From an uncultured Clostridia bacterium (GTDB lineage: Bacteria; Bacillota; Clostridia; Oscillospirales; Ruminococcaceae): DNA of 39,459 nt. Below, piece after piece: positions 24,041 through 31,393 of the stretch. Each line of letters starts with the position of its first letter. Position 1 is the stretch's first letter. Made by a program: the position numbers and the translations under genes. The notes below the pieces were generated by a model, which saw nothing but the letters and a program-made list of their open reading frames with translations, ran no database searches and was not told where the DNA came from. The stretch spans positions 1 through 39,459 of the forward strand of contig CANDEV010000024.1 in NCBI GenBank assembly GCA_947383835.1. The letters are read 5' to 3'.

Positions 24041-25403
24041 TCTGCTGAAAAAAGAATTAAGAGAGCTTATCACAAAGCAGGCGATTATCAGCATGGTTTT
24101 CACAATGCTGCTGCTTATTGTTATGGGACAGGTGATCGGCGGCGCAATGGAAAGCGCGGACAGCTCCGCAGAGGACGCCGCAAACAATATAGCGTTATGC
24201 AATCAGGACAACAGCGAGTTCACCAAAAATATGCTTGACAATATGGAAAACACAAACGTTACCCTTATAGAGCTTGAAAGCGACGATTATGCCGCGGAGC
24301 TTGAAAGACTTGACAAAAAGTCCCTTATAATCATTCCCGAGGGCTTCGGGGACAGTATCATCAACAAAAAAGAAGCGGGCGAAGTCAAATTTGTCAACAC
24401 CCTGAAGGGCGGCGGATTTTCCTCAACCATGAGTACTCTTACCGCCTCCGAGGCTGTCAGCTCACTAAAAAGAGCCTGCGCCGACGAGCTTATGCGAAGC
24501 GATTACGGCGTTACCAACGCGGAGATAGAGCTTTCAAGAAACCCTGTTTCCACGGTAGAGTACACCGTCCACAAGGGCAAGACTGCGGCGGCTCCCTCGG
24601 ACAGCATCTCGGCGGTAATAATGCTCCAGTCCATGATCGCGCCCTTTGCAATATTCTTCCTGCTTTTAATGGCGGCGCAGATGATAATGACGGCTATCTC
24701 CACCGAAAAGATAGACAAGACCTTAGAGACCCTTTTATCCGCTCCTGTTTCAAGAATGACGGTGCTTATGGCGAAAATGACGGCTGCTGTAATATCAGCC
24801 CTGCTGAACGCCCTGTTTATGATGATAGGCATGATATTTTATATGCTCGGCATGGCAGGCAGCGCGGCAGGCGAAGTTGCTGACGCAGTAACAAACACAG
24901 GCGCAGCGGAAGCCTCCGGCGGCGCGGCGGTAAACATAGCTCAGGCAATGGCGGAGCTTGGCATCGCACTTTCCCCTGCGGATTATGTTTTGTTTGCGCT
25001 CCAGCTTTTCCTTACGCTTGCAATAGGTCTTGCAATATCCCTTATTCTGGGCGCAATGGCTACGGACGTTAAGTCGGTGCAGACCCTTACAATGCCTATA
25101 ATGATAGCGGTAATGATACCTTTCTTTGTGTCGATGTTCATGAATGTGAACGAAATGTCCCCCATGTTCAAGATAATTATTTATGCGATACCCTTCACAC
25201 ATACCTATACAGCCTTGACAAATCTCATGAACGGTGATATGATTATATTCTGGGGCGGACTTGCGTACCAGATAGTATTCTTTGCGGTATGTATGTTCCT
25301 TGCGGTGAGAATGTTCACCACGGATAAGCTGTTTACTATGTCATTCTCTGCGGAGAAACTTAATAAAAAAAGTAAGGGCAAAAACGCTCCCGTAAACGAA
25401 TAA
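24027..25403 (+). CDS. ABC-2 type transporter permease, NatB type
   Basis: The 458-aa protein has one N-terminal membrane helix (about 20-40), a large outer domain, and about five helices from residue 195 on (starting near MLQSMIAPFAIFFLLLMAAQ). A conserved cytoplasmic STEKIDKTLETLLSAPVSR segment is typical of the ABC-2/NatB family. A loop between the third and fourth helices is unusually Ala-rich (about 270-310). It works with the ATPase encoded just upstream. Confidence 0.92.
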   Translation: MKFGNLLKKELRELITKQAIISMVFTMLLLIVMGQVIGGAMESADSSAEDAANNIALCNQDNSEFTKNMLDNMENTNVTLIELESDDYAAELERLDKKSLIIIPEGFGDSIINKKEAGEVKFVNTLKGGGFSSTMSTLTASEAVSSLKRACADELMRSDYGVTNAEIELSRNPVSTVEYTVHKGKTAAAPSDSISAVIMLQSMIAPFAIFFLLLMAAQMIMTAISTEKIDKTLETLLSAPVSRMTVLMAKMTAAVISALLNALFMMIGMIFYMLGMAGSAAGEVADAVTNTGAAEASGGAAVNIAQAMAELGIALSPADYVLFALQLFLTLAIGLAISLILGAMATDVKSVQTLTMPIMIAVMIPFFVSMFMNVNEMSPMFKIIIYAIPFTHTYTALTNLMNGDMIIFWGGLAYQIVFFAVCMFLAVRMFTTDKLFTMSFSAEKLNKKSKGKNAPVNE

Positions 25404-25441
25404 AATGACTGTACACTGTCAACCGTCAAGGAGGTAATAAT

Positions 25442-25591
25442 ATGGATAAAAAAAGCATGGATAAAAATACCAAACGCTTGCTTATCGGCGCAGGGATCGT
25501 GTTATTTGTTTTTTGCGTACTCTTTTCCGCGTATGCAGGCACAACAGTGGGCGCGGATATAGGCGAATTTATTTACAACATCACGCACTGA
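25442..25591 (+). CDS. Small single-pass membrane protein
   Basis: This 49-aa frame starts MDKKSMDKNTKRLL and has one membrane helix (about 13-31) followed by a short GADIGEFIYN tail. It has a very strong ribosome site (AAGGAGG) eight bases before the ATG and lies 38 bp after the permease gene, so it is probably real and cotranscribed. No family is recognised. It may be an accessory subunit of the exporter. Confidence 0.65.
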   Translation: MDKKSMDKNTKRLLIGAGIVLFVFCVLFSAYAGTTVGADIGEFIYNITH

Positions 25592-25638
25592 ACAAATAAC
25601 TGTTAATCTACGCTATCAACTGTTCGGGAGTGTGTTTT

Positions 25639-25920
25639 GTGAGTAATTTTTACAAGCCTAAGGAAAGACGTTCCATACTCTTAAAATCGTGCAGTATACT
25701 TTTCTGCGCGGGGACGCTTATGCTGTGTATATTCCGTGAAAAATGCGGAATGGAAACGGGCGACCTTATGATAATGTCGGGGATATCTCTGCTTCTTCTG
25801 ACCTGTCTTTTGCAGGGCAGGTGCGCCGAAAAGAAGCTTAAGACCAGCGACAGGGAGCTTTTGAAAATGCGTGAAGAGTGCGGCAAGGACGATTACAACA
25901 CGGACATTTATTTTAAATAA
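25639..25920 (+). CDS. Small membrane protein, last gene after the exporter
   Basis: The 93-aa protein has two hydrophobic stretches (about 14-31 and 40-60), then a charged cytoplasmic-type tail (KLKTSDRELLKMREECGKDD). I do not recognise it. The start is taken as GTG at 25639 because GGGAG lies eight bases upstream; a GTG nine bases earlier is too close to that site. It follows the 49-aa gene by 47 bp, probably in the same operon. Confidence 0.65.
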   Translation: MSNFYKPKERRSILLKSCSILFCAGTLMLCIFREKCGMETGDLMIMSGISLLLLTCLLQGRCAEKKLKTSDRELLKMREECGKDDYNTDIYFK

Positions 25921-25983
25921 GTTTTCTTATTTATTTCAGACGGTTTTCACGAAATTTACACATTAATAGGTTATTATATAAAT

Positions 25984-26172
25984 GTACTCAAGAAGAGTAC
26001 GGAAAACAGCTTTAACAAGCTTTTATATTCGGACGAAAGTCCGTTAAGTATAAAAGACCATCCGTAAGACGTTTACCCCTACGGCTTACGGAAACCCCCA
26101 ATAATCCTATATCATAATCTTCGGCGCTGCCTCACCCCGGGCAGCGCCACTTTCTTGCGGGGAACGCCCCGC
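25984..26172 (+). ncRNA. Candidate structured RNA of six successive hairpins
   Basis: Six stem-loops follow one another: GTACTC-N5-GAGTAC (25984-26000); AGCTT-TAAC-AAGCT (26008-26021); CGGAC-GAAA-GTCCG inside an outer TTTATA/TATAAA stem (26022-26054); CCGTAAG plus CGT closed by ACG plus CTTACGG (26062-26091); GGCGCTGCC-N8-GGCAGCGCC (26123-26148); GCGGGG-AACG-CCCCGC (26157-26172). A terminator lies at 26278-26316. A weak promoter-like pair (TTTACA-N16-TATAAA, 25955-25982) precedes them, though its expected start would fall inside the first stem. I do not match it to tmRNA, SRP RNA, RNase P or a known riboswitch. The plus strand is assumed from the terminator. Confidence 0.45.
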
Positions 26173-26277
26173 GGCGAGAGTCCCCCCAATGTTAAATACA
26201 ATATAGATTTACTTTTTTAGCCCCCCAAGGGGCGGGGGAGGGATTACATACCTTTTTTAATATATTTCGAATTTTAG

Positions 26278-26316
26278 GGCGGGACGGCTTTTATCGGTGC
26301 GTTCCCGCCTGTTTTT
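26278..26316 (+). terminator. Terminator before the triplicated secreted proteins
   Basis: GGCGGGA plus CG pairs with CG plus TCCCGCC (one bulged T), followed by TGTTTTTATT. It could end the upstream exporter operon or the candidate RNA. Confidence 0.75.
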
Positions 26317-26365
26317 ATTGGATTTGTACATATGGATAGTATTGAGGAAAAATTTAAAATATTTA

Positions 26366-26394
26366 TTGACATTTTTGAAAAAATATGTTACAAT
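26366..26394 (+). promoter_or_regulatory. Promoter of the three tandem secreted-protein genes
   Basis: TTGACA (26366-26371) and TACAAT (26389-26394) are 17 bp apart, about 40 bp before the first ATG. Confidence 0.75.
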
Positions 26395-26434
26395 TCAAAT
26401 ATATTATACACTTATTTTTTGAGGAGGATTTTTC

Positions 26435-27214
26435 ATGCTGAGGAAATTAAAAAAGGTTTTCCCCGCGGTCGTTTCCGCGTTGCTGTGTGCAGCAATGGTT
26501 TTGGGAATAACAGCTTCCGCCGCGGATACGGACAAGGAGCTTTGGAAGTCGGCAAAATCAGCCGCAGGGTTGAAGTACCACTCCGACTACATAAAATGGG
26601 CGGATAAATACAGTGAAAAAGAAGCTAAGAATACTGTTGTTTACGCAAAATCCCGCACCAAAAAATTTCTTGACAAAATAACTGCCAAAGCAGCGTCGGA
26701 CTCGCCGAAATACTCTCTCGGACTTATTGACGGAGAAAGTATGCTTTGCTACACTATTAAAGACGGCTGTTTAAAGTACGTTATGCTTATGGACGGCGAG
26801 GGCAATGCTATTTTTGTGGACAAAAATTCAGTAACCATTGCTTCAATAAACGACAAGACAAAGGTCACTGTCCGAGCCGACGGCGAAGACGATGAATACC
26901 TCAAAAAAGTTTCCGACAAATACACCGAAATAATCACCGACGATGTTGCCGACACCTTTGATTTTGAAATATCCGAAAACGAAAAGGGAAAAATATTCAA
27001 ATTCAAAAGCGATGAAAAAATTTACTATTACGAGGAGTTTGAATGCGGCAGCGGTTTTAACAGCGTAGGCTTCGTCTTTACCGAAAAGGGCACTCCTATC
27101 GCCATGACCGTGGACAACGCGACATTGTGCATAAGCTTCAGAACAAACATAGATGATTCGGAGTTTGACGTTCCAAAAGGATATACGGACATTGATATTG
27201 ACGATTTTGAATAA
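26435..27214 (+). CDS. Secreted protein, tandem family copy 1
   Basis: The 259-aa protein has a classic signal peptide (MLRKLKKVFPAVV..., cleavage likely after ASAA near residue 30). The mature part holds YIKWADKYSEKEAKNTVVY and KSRTKKFLDK (about 45-80), then alternating strands, EKGKIFKFKSDEKIYYYEEF near residue 195, and a DVPKGYTDIDIDDFE end. I do not recognise a family. The strand pattern and the FDVPKGY end faintly recall LolA-like lipid-binding folds, but this is a guess. There is no lipobox or sortase motif. A GGAGG ribosome site precedes it. Confidence 0.8.
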   Translation: MLRKLKKVFPAVVSALLCAAMVLGITASAADTDKELWKSAKSAAGLKYHSDYIKWADKYSEKEAKNTVVYAKSRTKKFLDKITAKAASDSPKYSLGLIDGESMLCYTIKDGCLKYVMLMDGEGNAIFVDKNSVTIASINDKTKVTVRADGEDDEYLKKVSDKYTEIITDDVADTFDFEISENEKGKIFKFKSDEKIYYYEEFECGSGFNSVGFVFTEKGTPIAMTVDNATLCISFRTNIDDSEFDVPKGYTDIDIDDFE

Positions 27215-27234
27215 TTTTTAGGAGGAATTTTTCA

Positions 27235-27999
27235 ATGTTAAGAAAATTTAAAAAAATATTACCGACTGTAGTTTCTGTAATACTTTGCGTTACAATGATG
27301 TTTGGAATAACAGCCTCCGCAGCGGAGAAAAATTCGGTATGGAGCAGCGCAAAGGCTCTCACAAGCGCGAAGTATAATTCCAACTACATTAAATGGGCGG
27401 AGAAGTACAGCAAAAAGGATACAAAAAATACCGTGACATATTCAAAGTCCCGAACCAAAAAGGTTCTTGACAGGATAACAAAGGAAATGTCCGCGGACGA
27501 TCCCGAATACTCACTTTATATGATTTCCTCCGACAGAGTAATGGCGGCAGCCGCAAAAGACTGGAATTTCAAGCTCGTTGTATCGGACGAAAACGGCACG
27601 GGTGATGCGGCGTACATAAACGGCAGAACTGTGACCATGCTGAATATTGCGGAAAAAACAATGTCCTCCGTAACCGCGACTAAAAAACAGGCTGAGGAAA
27701 TTCCCGAGCTTATAAAGCAGTCGTCAGAGCCTGTCCGCGAGTGCTTTGACTTTGGCTTCGAGGACAGCGACAAAGGAAAAATTTTCAAATTTAAAAGCGG
27801 CGAAAAAATTTATTATTATGAGGAATTTGACAGTGAAGAGCTTGACGAGGTGGGTTTCCTTTTCAGCGAAAAGGGGACTTTGCTTGCCATGATAAACAGA
27901 GGCGATGCATTTTGCATAAGCTTTAAAACCACTGTCAAGGACAGCGAGTTTGACCTGCCCGAAGGTTATAAAACCGTCGACTACGGCGATTTTGAATAA
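27235..27999 (+). CDS. Secreted protein, tandem family copy 2
   Basis: The 254-aa copy begins MLRKFKKILPTVVS with a signal peptide and keeps YIKWAEKYSKKDTKNTVTY, KSRTKKVLDR, KGKIFKFKSGEKIYYYEEF and the FDLPEGYKTVDYGDFE end. The middle (about 85-165) is the most diverged part, with a Met/Ala-rich stretch. The 20-bp gap before it contains TTTTTAGGAGGAATTTTTC, repeated almost identically before copy 3, so the leader was duplicated with the gene. Confidence 0.8.
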   Translation: MLRKFKKILPTVVSVILCVTMMFGITASAAEKNSVWSSAKALTSAKYNSNYIKWAEKYSKKDTKNTVTYSKSRTKKVLDRITKEMSADDPEYSLYMISSDRVMAAAAKDWNFKLVVSDENGTGDAAYINGRTVTMLNIAEKTMSSVTATKKQAEEIPELIKQSSEPVRECFDFGFEDSDKGKIFKFKSGEKIYYYEEFDSEELDEVGFLFSEKGTLLAMINRGDAFCISFKTTVKDSEFDLPEGYKTVDYGDFE

Positions 28000-28022
28000 A
28001 ATTTTTTAGGAGGAATTTTTCA

Positions 28023-28790
28023 ATGTTAAGAAAAATCAAAAAGATGCTCCCCGCAGTTGTTTCCGCAGTGCTTTGCGTAACAATGGCGCTGGGTATCACA
28101 GCTTCCGCGGCTTCTGTATGGAGCGAGACAAAGGCTTTGACAAACGCAAGATACAGCTCCACCTATATCAAATGGGTGGAAAAGTACAGTCAAAAGGAAA
28201 CCAAAAACACGGTCACATTTGCAAAATCGAGAACTAAAAAATTCCTTGACAAGCAGATAAAAGCTGTTAAAAGCGACGACCCTTCTTTCGGCGTAGACAT
28301 TGCGACTAAGGACGTTATCCTGTCTGTTGCTTACAAGGGCAAGAAAATGAAAATGGTTGTTTACGAGGACGGCACGGGCTTGGGAATGTACTTCAATTCC
28401 AAAAACATAACCATGCTTTCGGTAGAGGACAAGACAAAAATAACTCTTCCTGTTACGGAAGACCTTGGCTATGACGACATCATGGACGAAATGCTTGGCA
28501 AATTTATGAATTTTGACAGCGACGATTATTACGCAGACCTTGGAATTGCCGAGAACGCCAAAGGTAAAATATTTAAATTCAAGAGCAACGATAAAATATA
28601 TTATTATGAGGAGTTTGAAAGCGCTGAATATAATAAATACGGCTACCTTTTTGACGAAAAGGGAAATCCCCTTGCGATGATCGGCGACGATCTTGTAGCC
28701 TGCTTTAAAATTTCCTACTCTCTTAAGAACTCTTATTTTACCGTCCCCGACGGATACAAAGAGATAGACATTAACGATTTTGACTTTTAA
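28023..28790 (+). CDS. Secreted protein, tandem family copy 3
   Basis: The 255-aa copy begins MLRKIKKMLPAVVS with a signal peptide and keeps YIKWVEKYSQKETKNTVTF, KSRTKKFLDK, AKGKIFKFKSNDKIYYYEEF and the end FTVPDGYKEIDINDFDF. The signal peptide, the first 60 residues and the IYYYEEF region are conserved in all three, while the centre varies, which suggests a common scaffold with differing ligand or partner surfaces. A strong terminator follows, so the three genes form one unit. Confidence 0.8.
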   Translation: MLRKIKKMLPAVVSAVLCVTMALGITASAASVWSETKALTNARYSSTYIKWVEKYSQKETKNTVTFAKSRTKKFLDKQIKAVKSDDPSFGVDIATKDVILSVAYKGKKMKMVVYEDGTGLGMYFNSKNITMLSVEDKTKITLPVTEDLGYDDIMDEMLGKFMNFDSDDYYADLGIAENAKGKIFKFKSNDKIYYYEEFESAEYNKYGYLFDEKGNPLAMIGDDLVACFKISYSLKNSYFTVPDGYKEIDINDFDF

Positions 28791-28800
28791 GTCATTAAAA

Positions 28801-28840
28801 ATGCCCGATGCAGAAAGCTATTCTGTATCGGGTATTTTTT
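28801..28840 (+). terminator. Terminator after the tandem secreted-protein genes
   Basis: A 15-bp stem (28801-28815 with 28820-28834, two G-T pairs) and a 4-nt loop are followed by six T. Confidence 0.9.
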
Positions 28841-28926
28841 TGTAAATTTTTTTCCGCATATATAATGCGGCATATTTTTGGGTAAATTAATTCTTAGAAA
28901 AGAAAATTTGAAAGGAATTGCCTGCC

Positions 28927-29607
28927 ATGCCGCTGATAGAACTGAAAAACATTACCAAGCTTTACGGCGAGGGGGAAAGCCGCGTTGCCGCGCTTGAAAA
29001 CGTTACGCTGACAATAAACAGGGGGGAATTTGTTGCAATTGCAGGAGCTTCGGGTTCGGGGAAATCCACGCTGATGAATATGCTGGGCTGTCTGGACGTT
29101 CAGACCTCTGGGGAATATCTTTTGAACGGCGTCCCCGTGAACAAACTCTCCGACAGAGAGCTTACCAAAATACGCAACAGGGAGATAGGCTTTATTTTCC
29201 AGAGCTTTAATCTTATTGCGGGACTTACCGCAAAGGAAAACGTCGAGCTGCCGCTGATATACCGCGGACTTTCGGCGGCGGTAAGAAACGAGCTTGCCCT
29301 CCACGCGCTGGAAAAGGTGTCGTTGAAAAACAGGCTTGACCACCGTCCCAATCAGATGTCGGGAGGACAGCAGCAACGGGTCGCCATCGCGAGGGCAATA
29401 GCCTCCGAGCCGCCTGTTATCCTTGCGGACGAGCCCACGGGGAACCTTGACAGCAAGTGCGGCGCGGAGGTAATGCGTATCCTTTACGACCTCCACGCCC
29501 AAGGAAAAACCGTGATAATAATTACCCACGATGACAGCGTTGCGGCGCAGGCTGCGCGGACTATACGCATTCAGGACGGGGCGGTGGTTTCCGATACTGT
29601 AAGATAA
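28927..29607 (+). CDS. ABC transporter ATP-binding protein, MacB/LolD/FtsE type, without a permease
   Basis: The 226-aa ATPase has Walker A GASGSGKST (40-48), the Q-loop IFQSFNLI, signature MSGGQQQRVAIARA, Walker B VILADEPTGNLD and the switch THDDS. The NLIAGLTAKENVELPLIY block is typical of the MacB/LolD group. Such ATPases normally pair with a four-helix permease (and often an HlyD-type protein) in the same operon, but the next gene is on the other strand and the preceding genes are the secreted-protein set. The ATG at 28927 has AAAGGA upstream; a TTG at 28918 is too close to it. Confidence 0.9.
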   Translation: MPLIELKNITKLYGEGESRVAALENVTLTINRGEFVAIAGASGSGKSTLMNMLGCLDVQTSGEYLLNGVPVNKLSDRELTKIRNREIGFIFQSFNLIAGLTAKENVELPLIYRGLSAAVRNELALHALEKVSLKNRLDHRPNQMSGGQQQRVAIARAIASEPPVILADEPTGNLDSKCGAEVMRILYDLHAQGKTVIIITHDDSVAAQAARTIRIQDGAVVSDTVR

Positions 29608-29616
29608 TAATTTTTC

Positions 29617-29644
29617 AGGCGAACACCTAAAAGGTCGTTCGCCT
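29617..29644. terminator. Bidirectional terminator
   Basis: AGGCGAAC plus ACCT (29617-29628) pairs with AGGT, a bulged C and GTTCGCCT (29632-29644). T-rich tails lie on both sides. It serves the ABC ATPase and the opposing RHH gene. Confidence 0.8.
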
Positions 29645-29847
29645 TATTCATTATTTTCAAACATTTCAATAGCGCGGCGGATAAATTCCGTTTTGGATAT
29701 CCCCGCTCTTTTACAGTAATCGTCCACACGCTGCTTTAATTCGGGCTTAACGCTTGCGGAAAAACGGACGTAATGTTCTTTTTTATAGTTTTTTTCGTAC
29801 TCTTTTCTATCAATCTTATTAGGATATTCAATATATTTTTTATCCAA
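29644..29847 (-). CDS. Ribbon-helix-helix protein
   Basis: The 67-aa protein contains YVRFSASVKPELKQRVDDYCKRAGISKTEFIRRAIEMF, a ribbon-helix-helix pattern of the CopG/Arc kind: a short beta strand, then two helices. Proteins of this kind bind DNA as dimers and often serve as antitoxins or repressors, but no toxin-like partner is adjacent. The start is TTG at 29847 (29845-29847), with AGAGGTG six bases upstream; there is no ATG in a suitable place. Confidence 0.75.
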   Translation of the reverse strand: MDKKYIEYPNKIDRKEYEKNYKKEHYVRFSASVKPELKQRVDDYCKRAGISKTEFIRRAIEMFENNE

Positions 29848-29952
29848 AACGACACCTCTTGTTTAAAAATTATTTAACTTTATATACATATATTATTAAC
29901 CAAATGTGGTGCGTTACACAGTATAATTAATATAGGAAAACACCAAACACTG

Positions 29953-30025
29953 TAGGGCGGGGGCTTGCTCCCGCCTATGGAACAACGCACAATTCTATTA
30001 AAGGCGGGAGCAAGCCCCCGCCCTA
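29953..30025. repeat. Perfect 24-bp GC-rich inverted repeat
   Basis: The arms at 29953-29976 and 30002-30025 are exact reverse complements with a 25-bp spacer. Each arm is itself nearly palindromic (GGCGGGgGC-TT-GCtCCCGCC), and the ends read TAGGGCGG and CCGCCCTA. The same core occurs at 12865-12888. It may be a miniature mobile palindrome; no transposase is nearby. Confidence 0.8.
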
Positions 30026-30077
30026 CTATTACTTACTCGTTGTAATTACGCACAAAAATTGCAAAAGGAGAAAAACT

Positions 30078-30347
30078 ATGACCAGCTTTATAAGAGAACT
30101 GTATGATTGCGAAATAAGCGAGGTAAATAAAAAATTTAAATTTTCCGACATCGCCGAAGAAGCATATGCGGCTCGCGGAAAGCTGTATAAAAAACTTACG
30201 GAAAAGCTTAATAAGGACGCTCTTGACCTGTTTGAAAAATACCTCGATGAAGACCATACCGTCAGGGACGAAGAAATTTTCCACGCCTACCGCTGCGGAA
30301 TGAAAGACCTGCTCCGCCTGTTCATAAGCGTTTTCGACGAGCAATAA
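30078..30347 (+). CDS. DUF6809-like small protein
   Basis: The 89-aa, mostly helical, acidic protein starts MTSFIRELYDCEIS and ends in a CGMKDLLRLFISVFDE helix. That start and the late G-x(3-4)-L pattern fit DUF6809-like proteins found in clostridia, whose role is unknown to me. A strong ribosome site (AAAAGGAG) precedes the ATG. Its stop codon abuts the stop of the opposing nth gene without any gap. Confidence 0.7.
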   Translation: MTSFIRELYDCEISEVNKKFKFSDIAEEAYAARGKLYKKLTEKLNKDALDLFEKYLDEDHTVRDEEIFHAYRCGMKDLLRLFISVFDEQ

Positions 30348-30983
30348 CTAAAGCTTGCAGGTATACCCCTGCAAATGCACTCGGAGAGGACACTCAAGAC
30401 ACTTGGGACTCCTTGCCGTGCAAAACTCCCTGCCGAACATTACAAGCCTGTGACAGAAATCGCTGCCCTTGTCGGGAGGGATAATTTTCAGCAAGTCCTG
30501 CTCCACCTTTTTCGGGTCGGTCTCCTTTGTAAGACCCAGTCTGCCGCAAATCCTTATACAGTGTGTGTCCGTAACAATGGCGGGCAAGCCGTGGACGTCC
30601 CCCATAATAAGGTTTGCTGTCTTTCTTCCTATGCCGGGCAGCGTGGTAAGCTCCTCAATGGTACGGGGCATTTCGCCGCCGAAATCGTACAGAAGCTTGC
30701 GGCAGGCTTCAACGATACTTTTTGCTTTCGTTTTGTACAGACCGCAGGGCTTGATTATCTCCGCAACCTCGTCAATGTCCGCCTCCGCAAAGGCTTCAAG
30801 AGTGGGGTACTTTTCAAAAAGAGGCTTTGTGACAATGTTCACCCGCGCGTCGGTGCACTGGGCGGAGAGCCGTCCCGCTATCATAAGCTCATAGGGCTTT
30901 TTGTATGTAAGGGAGCAGCGCGCGTCAGGATAAATTTCCGCAAGTCCCTCTATTGCAAGAGCCGCCCTTTCCTTTTTAGTCAT
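30348..30983 (-). CDS. nth: Endonuclease III (DNA glycosylase/AP lyase)
   Basis: The 211-aa enzyme removes oxidised pyrimidines from DNA and nicks at the abasic site. It has the helix-hairpin-helix LPGIGRKTANLIM with the catalytic Lys121, and the general base Asp139 in VTDTHCIRICGRLG. The cluster-binding Cys are 188, 195, 198 and 209. The last spacing (CX6CX2CX10C) is longer than the usual CX6CX2CX5C and coincides with a hairpin in the DNA (TTGCAGG-N6-CCTGCAA). The ATG at 30983 follows AAAGGAG. It is the last gene of the two-component operon. Confidence 0.92.
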   Translation of the reverse strand: MTKKERAALAIEGLAEIYPDARCSLTYKKPYELMIAGRLSAQCTDARVNIVTKPLFEKYPTLEAFAEADIDEVAEIIKPCGLYKTKAKSIVEACRKLLYDFGGEMPRTIEELTTLPGIGRKTANLIMGDVHGLPAIVTDTHCIRICGRLGLTKETDPKKVEQDLLKIIPPDKGSDFCHRLVMFGREFCTARSPKCLECPLRVHLQGYTCKL

Positions 30984-31015
30984 TGAAATAGCTCCTTTCC
31001 TTTTGCGGGTCAATT

Positions 31016-31393
31016 TCAGTCAATCACACCCACCTGAAAATCGTCCTCATATATTATTTTTCCGGGACTGTCCGTATAAACAACATCATAAGGTATATTG
31101 TATTTTTCAAGCAGCCCGAAAAGCGGCTCGATATGTTCAAGCATCATGTCCGCATTTTCCGTTTTGAACCATGTTACCGCGCCGTCGGGATTTTCATTGT
31201 CCTTTCCGTAAAATGGCGGCACAGGAAGATTTTCAAGGAACCATTTGTGCGTACTGTCGTAAAGCTCCGCGTCCTCTTTGCTGTAAACGCCGTCCCGTAT
31301 TCTGCGCCAGTTCAGTATAAAAATCCCTACCGGCTTCTGCGTTCGGTATGCGGTCTCACGTCCCTGTATACGCATATATTTAAAGGTTTTCAT
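31016..31393 (-). CDS. Hypothetical protein of 125 aa after the histidine kinase
   Basis: I do not recognise a family. The soluble protein starts MKTFKYMRIQGRETAYRTQKPVG, has a WRRIRDGVYSKEDAELY segment and an acidic C-terminal half ending DFQVGVID. The ATG at 31393 follows GAGGAGG and lies 14 nt inside the end of the kinase gene, so translation is coupled. It precedes nth by 32 bp, so kinase, this gene and nth form one unit. Confidence 0.75.
   Translation of the reverse strand: MKTFKYMRIQGRETAYRTQKPVGIFILNWRRIRDGVYSKEDAELYDSTHKWFLENLPVPPFYGKDNENPDGAVTWFKTENADMMLEHIEPLFGLLEKYNIPYDVVYTDSPGKIIYEDDFQVGVID

Larger units (their letters stand above)
25921..26434. other. 514-bp gap with multiple hairpins and a promoter
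   Basis: No gene is supported here. The gap contains a run of stem-loops (25984-26172), a GC-rich palindrome near 26220-26242, a rho-independent terminator (26278-26316) and the promoter of the triplicated secreted-protein genes (26366-26394). Confidence 0.7.

Noticed and set aside
26332..26607. 91-codon frame overlapping the first tandem secreted-protein gene
   Set aside because: The secreted protein in the other frame has a signal peptide, a ribosome site and two paralogues. The overlapping frame covers the promoter and has no support.
29953..30025. The long inverted repeat read as a CRISPR or terminator
   Set aside because: There are only two arms in opposite orientation and no spacer array, and neither arm is followed by a T-run, so a palindromic repeat is the better reading.
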